Part shown: positions 45,590 through 57,941 of the stretch, piece by piece
Position numbering within the stretch: position 1 is the first letter of the stretch
Layout: every line of letters begins with the position of its first letter
Origin: Ailanthus altissimus
Lineage: Eukaryota > Streptophyta > Magnoliopsida > Sapindales > Simaroubaceae
Direction of reading: 5' to 3'
Length of the DNA stretch: 64,000 nucleotides
Assembly (NCBI GenBank): GCA_946807835.1
Contig: OX327710.1
Location: forward strand, 15,240,501-15,304,500
Translations under genes and position numbers: made by a program
Notes under the pieces: model-generated
What the model was told of the DNA's origin: nothing
The model's database searches: none
Seen by the model: the letters and a program-made list of their open reading frames with translations, nothing else

Positions 45590-47020
45590 ATGAAGGGAAG
45601 TGCAGGAAACCCCCTGCATCTTAAATCTGTCAATCATGTTTCCCTTGTTTGCAGATCGATTGAGGAGTCCTTGAATTTCTATCAGAATGTTCTTGGCTTT
45701 GTTCCAATCAGGAGGCCAGGATCTTTCGACTTTGATGGAGCATGGTAATTGTTTTTCAACTGGTTTTAAAAACCCAATTGTTCCTTTCGTTTTTGGATCA
45801 TAAACATAAAGATATGATAGTTTCTGAATTGGATTGATTCTGAAAACGACAATGTTTTATATTTATGCTATTTACACAGGTTATTTGGCCATGGAATTGG
45901 AATACATCTGCTGCAATCGGAGAATCCGGAAAGCATGCCTAAGAAAAGTGTGATCAATCCGAAGGATAATCACATCTCCTTCCAGGTAATTTAATTTTGA
46001 TCTATCACGTATTTATTGATTTGTTTCATTACTTTTGATTTTTTATTTTTCTTGGATATGTATATACACGTATACATAATATACAGACGTGTAAGAATCA
46101 AACACTACTTAGTACGTGAAGAACCTCAATCAACAATCGGATAGAGACATGTATAATTAATACTCTTTCTGTCCCATAAAAATAAAGAATTGGGTTTCCT
46201 TTTGTTTGGAAAGCGGAGGGATGCAAGAGAAAACGACGACGATGTTGTCTTTTTCATTGGAATATAATGAAGGATCTAGAAATAAGTGCAGTATTAGTGC
46301 AGGTAATAGTATATGTGATGATGAAAAATACAATTTTTGGTTGGCAAATGCTGTTGACGAGGTGGCTAATTCAGAAATGTGGGGTCTGCAATTGTGACAT
46401 AATTAACCATGACGAAAAGCACTTCCCTAAAACGCTTTTACCTCCTTTTTCTTTGTTCACATAAAATACGTCCCTATTTGGTACCACTAATGTTTTAATA
46501 TTTACCTGCTTCATCGTCATCAATTTGTATTATGGCTATGTTTGCGATTGTTTACATTTTCACTTAATGGCTAGCATTTTCATCCCCATGATAGCACCCA
46601 ATAACAGCTGTGATAGTTGAGATTTTAGTCTATCTCATTCTCTGGATTTACATCGCCGTAATGACAATTGGATTCCTGCATGTTAGCTTAAGCGTCTCGG
46701 TTAGGTGTATGCATTGCTTAATATGGGGTCAAGGGGTTGAAAAAAATTAATGAGAAATGTGGGTTTGATGATGGCAGTGTGAGAGCGTGGAATCAGTGGA
46801 GAAGAAGCTGAAAGAGATGGAGATCAAGTACGTGCGAGCCATGGTGGAAGAAGGTGGGATAATGGTGGAGCAGTTGTTTTTCCATGACCCAGATGGGTTC
46901 ATGATCGAGATATGCGACTGTGATAATCTTCCTGTGATCCCTCTTGTGGGTGAAATGAGTCGAGCTTGCTCACTTGTGAACATGCAGCAGTTGATGAAGC
47001 AGCAGCAATTGCGTGTTTGA
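45590..47020 (+). CDS. GLYI4-like: Glyoxalase I-family (VOC fold) protein, three exons
   Basis: Exons 45590-45744, 45880-45985 and 46778-47020 encode 167 residues. Introns are 135 bp (phase 2, splitting the Trp52 codon) and 792 bp (phase 0), both GT-AG. The protein is one VOC domain: NHVSLVCRSIEESLNFYQ at about 15-32, then LGFVPIRRP, AWLFGHGIGIHLL, NPKDNHISFQ and FFHDPDGFMIEICDC. Candidate metal ligands are His16, His61, His83 and Glu131. It closely resembles the short plant glyoxalase I-like group of Arabidopsis GLYI4/GLYI7, linked to methylglyoxal detoxification. The length is typical and no break is seen. The start is the first ATG of the transcript; the open frame upstream to 45551 has no ATG. 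The C-terminus after 150 is Gln-rich and probably flexible. Cytosolic location is likely because no targeting signal is seen. Confidence 0.93.
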
Positions 47021-47088
47021 GAAATTGGCGTCCAATTGATTTGAGAATTGAGATGCTTAGTTTAATATTTACTGTTATGTCGTGTGTC

Positions 47089-47094
47089 AATAAA
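47089..47094 (+). terminator. Poly(A) signal of the glyoxalase-family gene
   Basis: AATAAA lies 69 bp after the stop codon. Confidence 0.6.
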
Positions 47095-47099
47095 ACTTA

Positions 47100-48050
47100 A
47101 GAGAACCGCTGTGTCTTTGTTTTTATGGATCTGTGCCCCGTTCTTTCCATTTGTTGTTGCTGCTTTGGTGAGGTTTGTTCATGAACTAAGAAGACGAGAG
47201 GATGTGATCCATTGCATGGGAGATGATCACCTTATTCTATAAAAGCACTAAAATTGAATTTGTCCCAATTGTTGTAGGAAACCCAGCTCAACATCATCAA
47301 AATTCTGAAGCAATAACTTAATCCTCTAATCTAAAGCCACCTCAATCCACCGATTTGGCTTTATATTTCCAGATTAGATTAGTACTATCAACGTATGCTG
47401 TCTGTATAAGAAATTAGAGGATTCAAAAATTATACTTGCATGGGACATGAATTTTGGATTTTTGCGTCAATTGTTGTTTCTAAAGGTGGGTGTTGTTTAC
47501 TCTATTTGTAAACGTGGGCCTTACCGTAGACCCATAATGTTGATGGAACTTAGTTGGCTTCGTCCATCCTCATCCTAAGCTCATATTTTATTCAACAATT
47601 TGACCTCTTATATTATCTCATTAACCCTCATTTATTATTTTTATTTGATTTTTAATTTTTTTATATAAAATTAATTAAAAAAAATCATCACAAATTTATA
47701 AGTACACACATATATTTAATTTTTTTTTATAATTATATCATAAACGTTTGTTTTTTAAGAATTATATCATAAACTTTAATATTTGTTATACGTGTTAAAT
47801 TTTAATTTTTAAAATATGTTAATGTTTAAAATTTTATTTAAAAAATAAAAATAAAAAATAATTTTTTTAAAAACAAAAAGGAAAAAAAATTAATTTATTC
47901 ATATTTAATAAATAATAGCATTAAAAATATTCAAAGTGATAGTAAATGCAAATTATGAATTCAATAAGGTATATATTGAAAAAAAATTCCCTTAGGATTT
48001 TGACTTAAGTCCAATTCTCTAAAAGGTTTAATGTGGCCTAAAAGTTTCAA
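47100..48050. other. Intergenic, nothing recognised
   Basis: AT-rich 3' flank of the glyoxalase-family gene without a supported gene or repeat. Confidence 0.5.
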
Positions 48051-48772
48051 ACTTAGATTTTTCAAGAATACCTCACTTAAGGCCCATGGCGAGGCTTACA
48101 ATACGGACATCCCAGGCTCCGACTCATTATCATTGGGAAGTTTTAATATTGAACAAGAGAGCATCCTCAAGGTTTATTTATGGCTTTTTCCCTAAAGTCC
48201 TCGGCATCAATAGGCATCCGCAGCAACTAGTATAGTTGAGCTAATCACATAATTTTAAGACCGACAATTTAAGCCCCCTAAGGCCGACTGCTAAAGCCTT
48301 TTGATGACTGACATAAAGATAAATCGTTCGAGAATTGAGGACTCAAACATCCCTTATTCTCAAGAATCTCAGAATCTTAAGACTTTCAATACAAATCTTA
48401 CTCTTATAATTTTAGAATGTGTCATAAATAGGAAAGACTTTTACAATCTTAGGATATGTCATAGATATGAAAGACTCCTACAATCTCAAGACGTGTCCTA
48501 AATAAAAAATAAAAGCATGCCCTAATTATAAAAAAAGACTCTATAACCAAGTACAACAAAAACCTATAAAAAAAAAAAATAAAGGTTGAAAAGGCAACTT
48601 CTTCTTCTTCTCCACAATAGAAAAAACTCACTTCTTCTTGATCTTCTGTTTTCCTCAAATGAATTCTCTCCAAAGATATTACAGCCTCCAAAAGCTCTAT
48701 CCCAGCTTCCAAGGCTCTATCACAAATTTGAAGGCTTCTTTATAGCCTTGAGCTCCAAGACAATATATTTAT
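48051..48772. repeat. Repeat-like DNA with a 37-bp tandem array
   Basis: Two 37-bp units (48414-48450, 48451-48487) and a partial third (to about 48507) share ATGTCATA...AAAGACT..TACAATCT. The surrounding mixed-composition sequence (GGCCCATGGCGAGGC, CCTAAGGCCGAC) looks like part of an LTR, but no ends were found. Confidence 0.5.
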
Positions 48773-51190
48773 ATTGGAACTAGTGCTTACATGTCATTTC
48801 AATATTGTATTAATATTAATTATTAATATTTATACAGTAAACATTTCATATTAAATCATTAATAGTATAGTATATGGTACCATGTTTGTAATGCTACAAA
48901 CATTGTATGATTTGAAAGAGTTCAAATCTAGTTTAAAAGAATTTAGATTAGTGCTAAGAGTTAGCATCGCTGAGAATTATAAATGCTAAAGAGTTAGCAG
49001 GTTATAATAAACAGCAAAATATAAAGAGTTAGAACCTTATCTATCACGGGACAAAGACCTAAGAATATACCAGTAATGACATAGTTGCAAAGAGTTGTAA
49101 TATATGTTAGAAAATGTTATTATACAAGTATGTTATCAAACACTATATTCCTAATCTATTTTCACTTGTGGGATTATCGGTGAATCCCTTTAATATAGAT
49201 TAATGTATGCTATATCTATATGGTACAGATGGTTGTTATTAGTTGACTATGAGGTTAATGGAAGCTCGTATAGGCATACGGGTATTCAGTTAGCACTAAT
49301 ACTGAACAGACTTACTAGGACCTCTAATAGACATTCCATGAAGTCGTCAATAGTAGGTCTTCTCGAGTTGAGTAGTATTCATGGTCCTTTGACCTGAGCG
49401 TCACGGTGAGCTTGTGAGTGATCCACCATACTTTGGTTCCATGCATGTCAGAAATATTTCATACTCTGACCGCTGGATGTTGCTGGGTATGGTCTGATGA
49501 TCATAGAGTTTGATATGCGTAGATATAGGATCTATCAGCTCACATAGGTGAGTTGTATACCCTGATGCTCCGAGATTGTATTTTAGTAAATCTTATGGCC
49601 ACAAGTGTGAAATTTCGAAAAAGAGTTTTCTATAAGGTTAAACAATATTATAAAATTATTTGCGTGTATTGTTTATCGAAATACGAATTTGGAGATAAGT
49701 TCATAAATGATGGAAGGATATACGAATATGACGGTAGTGATCTGTGTCTCCGTTCATCCAGAATATATGTGATGGAATGATTATATGAATATTTTATGAC
49801 TTCAACTTGTATGGTCTAAGGCGCTGATTTGTAATATTCGTGATATATGTGTGGGATATCAATCATGGACTCATGGAATAGTTTCATTTAACAAATTGGG
49901 CGTAGACTTAGGGAATCACACAATATAAAGTGTATTTATTGTGCATTGTGGCAACGTACCGAATTAAATAGTTCAATCCAATGAATTCTAACAATCGGGA
50001 TTTTAAGTTCCTTCAAGTTGTGCACATGTCAAGATTTAAGAGTTAAATATATTAATTAATTAACAATAATTATTGACTAATAGAATGATGATATGTAACA
50101 TATTATAGGCCATTCATTTTTTGACTTAAAAATGACCTTACTTGTAAGATAAGTAAAATTATTTATTTATTTAAAAATATTTTAAATAAATAAATATATT
50201 AATAATTATTTTTAAGTCAAATAATTATATAATATTAAATGAAAAAAGTATGTATTTTATTTTATTTAATATGATTAAATAAATATAAACATAATGCAAG
50301 GAAACGAGTGATTTACATATTGTTTTAATATATAAAAGGGGAAGACAAAATGATGTGGCACTTGACTTGGTGGGGGCGTATGATGACTAAAAATAGAGGG
50401 ATAAATATTTTCAAATAAATTGACCCATTTTGGCGTGTGTAATTCGGCCAAATGGATTGATAAAGTAAAATTGTTTTGCTTGTTTTATTTTGGTCAACAA
50501 AAGCAAAGAAATAAATGTGCATGCTCTCAATGCATGGTTGGCCTTTGGCTCTCTTAACAATTAAAGCAAATTTATTTATAAAATGAAAATATGTTTTCAT
50601 TTTGCTTTGCCTTTTAGGTTCGGTAATCAAGTGAGAAGGAGAGAGAGAGATAGGACTTGGTTTCCAAGAGTTGAAAAACGCTATTGAGATTATCTTCTTC
50701 TTCACCACTTTTGGCCGGCCATAACTAAATAAATTGGAATAGAAATTTTGTTTTATGAAAGAGTTAAATAAAAAAATATTTTATTAGAAATTGTTTTCAA
50801 GTGTTGTGTAAGAAATGCATATTTAAAACTTTATTTTTAATTTTTCGTGAAATAAATAAAATTAATTAAAAAATTTAACTAATAATTTCAACCTTAAAGA
50901 GTTTAAACAATAGTTAAAGAGTTAACTATTGGTGTTTAAGAGTTAAATACTATTACTAAAAATTAAAGTTGTTATTCTAGCAATCCAAGTTCACTCTAGT
51001 TGAATTCTAAAATTACTAGTGAGTGCGCTTTGTAATGAACTCTGATTTGGTAATTTTTAAAAGTTTGATAAGTAATTCTCGATCTTTTATTTTTATTATA
51101 GAATGAAACTTAAATTTTAAATTTATTTATTGTACTAAGAAATTATATTTTCAATTTTGCTACACTTAATTTATATATGTGATGCTTAAA
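48773..51190 (+). repeat. Angela-like LTR, copy 4 (solo or fragment)
   Basis: 48773-49993 aligns by eye with 20556-21711: GTGCTTACATGTC start, CAAAGACCTAAGAATATA, GACATAGTTGCAA, CTCGAGTTGAGTAGTATTC, and the TGTGCATTGTGGC end. Beyond 49993, weaker similarity to 21712-22806 and a TATA box (TATATAAAAG at 50328-50337) suggest the LTR continues to about 51190. No gag or pol adjoins it. A 127-codon minus-strand open frame inside is spurious. Confidence 0.65.
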
Positions 51191-51900
51191 TTATATTATG
51201 ACGAACATGAACCACATGCATGTACTCTAAAAAATTAGCACATTTTTAATTTATTGGCTCATTGATTTTGTAAAGGTCTTACCTTCTCTTATTATTCTAT
51301 AAAAATGATATTCAATAATGCATTTAAATGAGGTTATTGTAATTGGTTAATGTAATTGGTTAAGTGGATGAGATTCTCCTTAAATTGGACCATTGTAATT
51401 CTATTTCTATCTTTGATTAATTAACTAATTGAGTCTAAATTTCTAAAAACTCAAACATCATCAAACTCAATGCATACCAACAAATGGTCACTTAGCAGCC
51501 CATTAAAAGGCACATTCATTACTTTTTACAAAAAAAAAAATTAAATTTAATTCATTAACTTAAAATTTGAAATAAAAAATAAATTATTTTAAATTTTAAT
51601 AAAATATAATAAAATATAAGGGTTTATAAAATAAAATAAGGGTCCAATAGCATCAGCCATTTGTTCATTGTGTTTTAAGATCCAAGGCTCATCTTCTTCG
51701 TGGAGAGGATGACCACGTGTGATTTGACCATAAGGCAGCAAGAATAGTTTCAACCAAAAACGCAATAGTTATATGACAAAGTTGTCCCCATTTTTTTACT
51801 GCATATTCTAACTTTGTAATTACATATTGTATTTTGTGTGTACATAAATTTAGAACAAATAACGAAAAAAAAATATAAAATATAAAAGAAAAAAATTTAG
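51191..51900. other. Intergenic, AT-rich
   Basis: No feature recognised. Confidence 0.5.
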
Positions 51901-52329
51901 TAGTTGAGTAGCTTCACAGTAGAATGACCCTTAAATCTAATGCTTGAACGAATTGGAGCAAACTTTTTCTCTCCTCATAAAAATTTCCTTTGACAAGCAA
52001 GTGTTATTTACGATAACTTTTTTGAATTATCAATACCTGTGTTGACTCTGAAAGATGAAAAAAATGTGTTAGGGTTTGATCTGTACTATTAGCGAGAAAA
52101 ATGAATGAGAACTGAATACTCGGTATACACAAGAGGAAGTGCAAACTATTTTTGGTACATCTCATAATTATAGTAATAGAAGAAAATGTAGAGATCTTGT
52201 CAATACGCATACGGTACAAACTTATTTACTAGTTGACTTGCTCTTTAACATTCCTCTTAAAGTTGGAATATATATTCATAATACTAAGCTTTTTGAGTAG
52301 ATGATGAAATTGAGCTGAGCCCTTTAGAT
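51901..52329 (-). pseudogene. Copia element G: C-terminal end, polypurine tract and 3' LTR part
   Basis: Minus strand from 52329 reads the last residues of a copia RNase H region (KSLVL then IYIPTLRG with a stop). A purine tract follows and then TGTTAAAGAGCAAG, the start of an LTR at 52250 extending leftward. The far LTR edge is unknown; 51901 is a guess. It is the continuation of 57297-57936, separated by element F. Confidence 0.6.
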
Positions 52330-52758
52330 TGTTAGGAAATTGAGATGTGATGCAAGGTAATAATTAAAATAAAATTAAAAAAAATAATAAAAATAAAAAT
52401 AAGATTAATATAAGAATTTACGTGATTTAATTTTTAGTTTTAACTTTTAGTTTATGTTTATGGATAAAAATAAAATAATTTTTTATTATTAAAAATGAAG
52501 AATATAAGTATTGTAGTGTTTTAACCTTATAACTCAAAACTTCAATACATCCAATTCTCTCAAATCACTCAAAAACTCTCTCAAATCTTTTGAAACTCTT
52601 TCTAATTTTTATTAGAAAATAAATTGCTAAACTCTCCTATTTATAGGGAGAGTTTAGCACGGTGGACAGCCAAGAAATGGTTGTCCACCATTGCTGGCAC
52701 ATTGCTGGCACAGTGTGCCAGCAATTATGTAGCTAGCACACGGTGCCAGCTACCAGCA
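52330..52758 (-). repeat. 3' LTR of element F
   Basis: Plus-strand start TGTTAGGAAATTGAG, end GCTACCAGCA, beside the tract TCTCCCACTTAAAG (polypurine on the minus strand). A GC dyad cluster (GCTGGCAC, GTGCCAGC) lies at 52660-52757, just upstream (minus sense) of a TATA at 52638-52646. Confidence 0.88.
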
Positions 52759-52836
52759 TTTCTCCCACTTAAAGATTTAATTGAGAATTAATCAAGTCTC
52801 CACACCATTCTTTCTTCTTCGCCAAAGTTATGTTGC

Positions 52837-55800
52837 CTACGTGTCTGCTAGGCCATGTAAGGATCTGCACCATACAAACTTATTGGTATTGGTGGGCTTG
52901 GTCAACACATCTGCTAGGTTATCATCTGTATGAATTTTTTTTATATCCACACTTTCATCTTCTATTACTTCACGAACAAAGTGATATTGAACACCTATGT
53001 GCTTCGTTCTTGAATGAACAGCTGGATTCCTTGCAATGTGCAAGGCATTCTGACTGTCACAAAATAATTCAACTTTCTCTTACTTGTGCCCGAGCTCCTC
53101 CAATAATCTTTGTATCCAAATTGCTTCCTTGCAAGCTTGTGTAGCTGCCATATATTCTGCTTCTGTAGTAGATAATGCCACAACAGTTTGCAGTTTTGAA
53201 ACCCAACTTACAGCTCCTCCTGTAAGTTTAAACACATAGTCAGTAGTAGATTATCTTTTTTCAAGGTCTTCTGCAAAATCTGAATCCACATAACCCTTAA
53301 CAATAAAATCTGATCCTCCGTAACATAAAGCAACATCTAAGGTACCCTTAATGTATCTAAGGATCCTCCTGACACAACCTCAATGCTCTCTACCAGGATT
53401 CGTCATGTATCTACTAACTGCTCCCACTGCTTGTACAATGTCTGGTTTGGTACAAATCATAGCGAACATTAAACTTTCCACTGCTGATGCATACGGTACT
53501 CGAGACATCTCATTCCTCTCTGCTTCTTTGCTAGGATACATCTTAGAGGATAACTTGAAATTAACAGGGAATGGGGTACTAATTGACTTACAATCTTGCA
53601 TGTTAAAGCGCCACAAGATTTTCTTTAAGTAGTTCTTCTGAGAAAGCCAAATCTTCTTATTATTTCTGTCTCGGTGAATTTGCATTCCTAGAATCTTGTT
53701 TGCTGGTCCCAAGTCCTTCATATCAAATTTCCTAGCCAATTGTGCCTTTAATTCTTGGACTCGATCTTTGTTGGGGCCTGCCACCAACATGTCATCCACG
53801 TACAACAATAAAATAATGAAATCATTATCATCTTCAAACCTTTTGTAATATGTACAATGGTCTAAATTAAGTCTGTTGTATCCAAGGCTGATGATATTGG
53901 AATCAAATCTCTTGTACCAACACCTCGGCGCCTGTTTGAGACCGTACAAAGATTTTTTCAACATGCAAACCAAGTTCTCTTTTCCTTATTCTTTAAAATC
54001 TTCTGGTTGGAGCATATAGATTTCTTCTTCAAGATCTCCATGAAGAAAAGCTATCTTCACATCTAGCTGCTCTAGATGTAAATCAAATGTAACACATATT
54101 GCCAGGACTATTCTGATTATCGTGAGTCAAACTACAGGGGAAAATATCTCATTAAAGTCAATACCTTCTTTCTGAGCATAGCCTTTCACCATCAATCTCG
54201 CACGATACCACTTCACTTGGTCATTGCCACCCCGTTTGATCTTGTAGACCTATTTGTTTTCAATGGCTTTTCTTCCATGTGGTAGTGCAACCAGCTCCCA
54301 TGTTTTGTTCTTATGTAAGGCTTCAATCTCTTCTTGCATTGCTATCATCCATAGAGAAACATCTTGACTTTTATAAGCCTCCTGAAAAGTTGTTAGCTCT
54401 CCATCCTCTGTTAGAAGGCAGTATGCAACATGATCCTCCATGACATACTCCGAGTGCCATGATGGTGGTCGTCTCTCACGAGTTGATCGACGATCATCTG
54501 TAGCCTCAGACTCTACTGGCGCTGCTTCAGAAGAATCTGAATCTTCTTGTACTTGATTATTTTTCTTTTGTACCGTTGTAGTCTCTGAATTTTCCTTCAC
54601 TGTGCTATCATCTTTATCATTCTTTTGCAGTTTATTTTTTGCAAATATCACATCTCTGCTGATGACGACCTTATGGGTAGTGGGATCCCACAGGCGATAC
54701 CCTTTGACTCCATCAGCATATCCCAAGAAAATGTATTTTCTGGATTTTGGATCCAGCTTCGTTGTTTCTTGGGGATTATACATCACGTACACAGGACTTC
54801 CAAATGTATGAAGGTGAGAATAATCAACCGATTTCCCAGTCCACATCTCCATTGGTGTCTTCAACTCGATTGCTGTTGATGGTGATCGATTTATCACATA
54901 ACATGCGGTTTTGACTGCTTCTGCCCAAAATGCCTTGGCTAAACCTGCAGTTCTCAACATAGCTCTTGTTCTCTCTAACAAGGTTCTGTTCATCCGCTCT
55001 GCTACTCCATCCTGCTGAGGCGTGTAAGCTGTGCTGAATTGCTGCTTGATGCCTTCTTGTTGACAGAATGCAATAAAATCCTCACCAGTATATTCTCCTC
55101 CATTATCTGTCTTTAAACACTTGATCTTCTTTTCTTATTCAAGTTCTACTCGCGCTCTGAATATTCTGAAAGCTTCAAACACATATAACTTCTTCTTGAT
55201 TGGATACACCCAACATCTCATGGACTAATCATTTATGAATGATACAAAATATCTCGCTCCTCCTAAGGACATCACCGGTGCTTGCCAAACATCAGAGTGG
55301 ATCAATTCTAGAATTTCTTTACTTTTAGAACTGGATGTGCTAAACTTTAATCTGTGCTGCTTACTTGTGATACAGTACTCACAGAAAGGTAAATGAACCG
55401 ATTTGAGCCCAGGAAGTAAATTTTGATCAGAGAGAATCTTCAAACCTTGTTTTGACATATGGCCCAATTTGCGATGCCACATTATCGTTGACTCTTTTGC
55501 TGAACTAGTTGATGCAACAGATGCATCTTCTTCCTGCAGTGTTTCTCCATTAAACATGTACAAATTTGCAGCAACCTTTTCTGCCTTTATTACTACAAGC
55601 GCGCCTTTGAGAATTTTTATTATCCCATTTTTAATTTGGATCTTACACCCAGTGTTATCTAATTGTCCCAATGACAAAAGATTCTTCTTGAGGCCTTTCA
55701 CATGTCACACCTCATGGATAATACGAACTGTACCATCGTACATCTTCATCTTGATGGATCCTATTCCAGCGATTTCTAAAGCATGATCGTTCCCTATATT

Positions 55801-56746
55801 TACAGATCCCCCCGAGGTAGGTTCATATTGATGGAACCATTCTCTTTTAGAGGTCATGTGCTATGTAGCTCCAGAATCCATGAGCCATACATCAGAGAAC
55901 CCTTTTTTGCTTTCAACAACTGTTGTTACTTCATTGTATAAAATTTCACCATCATCTGAAGTGCTTGCAATATTCTCTTGCGATTTGTCCTCTGCACTTT
56001 TCTTCAATTCCCAGCAATCCTTCTTCAGATGGCCTTTCTTGCCACAATGGTAGCACTTGACGTTCTTTTTACTTATGAATTTTAGTCTACCATGATTTTG
56101 ACTCCCACTGGAGCCATGTTCTGTTGATCTACCTCTCATTATTATCAAAGCTTCTACTTGCTACAAACATTCATGTTTGTCTTCTTTATTTTTTTCCTCT
56201 TCGTTCTTCTCCCAGTACAGCAGCTGTAACATCATCGAAGACTAAGAAGTCCGTTAGGATATTATTCGTCAAGTTGATGATGAGTTAATCATAAAAATTT
56301 AGTAGGCTTTGAAGTAAAATCTCCGCACATTCACTTGCCTCTATTTTATGCCCCAAGAAAGTGAGTTGGAAAAATAGAGTATTTAACGTGTTAATGTGTT
56401 CTGTCATTGAAGTGAATTCTGCCATTCGAAGAGTATATAATCTCATTTTTAAGAAGATCTTGTTGTGCAAAGATTTGGCCTCATACAATTTTATGAGAGT
56501 ATCCCAGATCTCTTTTGCTGTCTTCTTTTTCGCCACACTGGATAGCACATTATCAGCAAGTGCTAGATGCAGATCAGCAACTGCATTACTGTCAATCTCA
56601 TTCCACTTGATATCATCAGTGATACCAGCGGGCCTTTCATCAATTGCTTCTAAGCACTTGTTTTTTCTTAAAATTGCCTTTATTTTCATTTTTCACAATG
56701 TAAAATTACCTCCATTGAACTTCTCAACTTCATATTTTACCGCCAT
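52837..56746 (-). pseudogene. Element F gag-pol (multiple stops)
   Basis: ATG at 56746 (MAVKYEVEKFNGG) begins gag. The zinc knuckle CYHCGKKGHLKKDC is at about 56060, protease WLMDSGAT at about 55880 and integrase WHRKLGHM with HSDVW at about 55290. The KTDNGGEY segment is at about 55110, AERMNRTLLER at 54990, RT YVDDMLVAG at about 53790 and RNase H CDSQNALHIARNP at about 53060. Stops replace Trp, Gln or Arg codons at many points: after NFTL in gag, after DSGAT, before VYKIKRGG, after FSPVV, in REH-stop-GCV, in EKR-stop-STT. The element cannot be autonomous. Confidence 0.92.
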
Positions 56747-56876
56747 TGCTCTTCACCACGAACTGCTTTCTGCTAGGATCGGCTCCCACTGTTTCATGTG
56801 AATAGTACCCGTACGTATAAACAGTGACTATATACGTGAGTAGTGACCTTCTTCAACCAGAAGCTCTGATACCACT

Positions 56877-57291
56877 TGTTAGAAAATTGAGAGGTGATGC
56901 AGGGTCACAATTAAAATGAAATTAAAAAAATAATAAAAATGAAAATAAGACTAACATAAGAATTTACGTGGTTCGGCTTTTAGCCTAAGTCCACGGGCGA
57001 AGACAGAAGAATCTCTTACTATTAAAAATAGAGAATACAAGTATTATAGTATTTTAGCCTTACAACCCAAAACTTCAATACACTCAATTCTCTCAAATTA
57101 CTCAAAAACTCTCTCAAAGCTTTTGAAACTCTCTCTAATTTTCATTGGAAAATAAATTGCTAAACTCTCCCATTTATAGGGAGAGTTTAGCATGGTGGAC
57201 AGCCAAGAAATGGTTGTCCACTATTGCTGGCACATTGCTGGCACCGTGTGCCAGCAATTATGTAACTGGCACACGGTGGCAGCTATCAGTA
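56877..57291 (-). repeat. 5' LTR of element F
   Basis: 415 bp. It keeps the copia LTR motif TTTACGTGGTTCGG (56963-56976) and GC dyads at 57193-57290. The minus-sense start reads TACTG where TG is expected, one transition. Confidence 0.88.
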
Positions 57292-57296
57292 GAGAT

Positions 57297-57936
57297 CTGT
57301 TGGTTGTTGAGTTGTCTGTACATAGGCTTTCTGAATGAAGCCGACTTGAACTTTCTTATGAACAAGGCAACAGTCTGTTTCAATATATTTTGTTCATTTA
57401 TGGAAGACAAGATTTGAAGCAATATGACTGGCTAAATGGTTGTCGCAATACAAAACGACTGGTTGTGAATGTTCAATCTTTAAACCATTTAACAATTGTT
57501 TTAATCAAGCAATTTTCACAAGAAGTAACTGGTATAGTCGATATTCTGCTTCAACGGAAGAACGTGAAATTATTGTTTGCTTTTTTTGTTTTTTAAAAGA
57601 TAGGTGATTACCCCAACAATATACAATATTCAGTGACCGATCGTCGAGTATCCCTACATTGTGCTCAATCTACATCATAAAAGGCTTTCAATTGTATTTG
57701 GTTGTCAGTTGATAAAAATATACCTTAACCTAGTGCTTGCTCAATATACCTCAATATTGCGTGTGCTGTATTTAAGGGAGACGTGCAAACTTTATGTATA
57801 AATTGACTTAACATGTGTAAAACATAGACCAAATTTGATCTTGTAATGGTTAAATAAATTAACCAACCAATAAGTAAACGATATGAAGAATGACCTGTCA
57901 AAGGTTTTCGATCAGCCTTGCCAAGCCTTAAATTTT
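57297..57936 (-). pseudogene. Copia element G: RNase H fragment (decayed)
   Basis: Minus strand, several frames. Reads a DRKSTLGYC patch (about 57620-57650), VVLYCDNHLASHIASNLVFHK (in part, about 57400-57470), KYIETDC, and then the QQPT segment where F enters. Upstream (to 57936) lies the SQFIH...CTSP type stretch between RT and RNase H. Stops and frame changes abound. Interrupted on the left by F and on the right by H. Confidence 0.75.
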
Positions 57937-57941
57937 GTTCT

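Larger units (their letters stand above)
52330..57291 (-). mobile_element. Copia element F (Tork-like), complete but decayed
   Basis: LTRs 52330-52758 and 56877-57291 with flanking TAGAT (52325-52329) and GAGAT (57292-57296), a 4-of-5 target duplication. The initiator Met tRNA primer site (minus TGGTATCAGAGCTT) lies at about 56861-56874. Gag-pol has many stops. The left LTR has lost GC pairs heavily relative to the right one, for example in the segment after TTTACGTG. It is inserted in element G near the end of its RNase H. Confidence 0.9.

Noticed and set aside
46206..46464. Open frames within 46206-46464
   Set aside because: They lie inside intron 2 of the glyoxalase-family gene.
48414..48507. 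CRISPR-like repeat array
   Set aside because: Units are directly adjacent without spacers and this is plant nuclear DNA.
50325..50708. 127-codon minus-strand open frame
   Set aside because: Lies inside the Angela-like LTR (copy 4) across its TATA box, has no domain and low-complexity composition.
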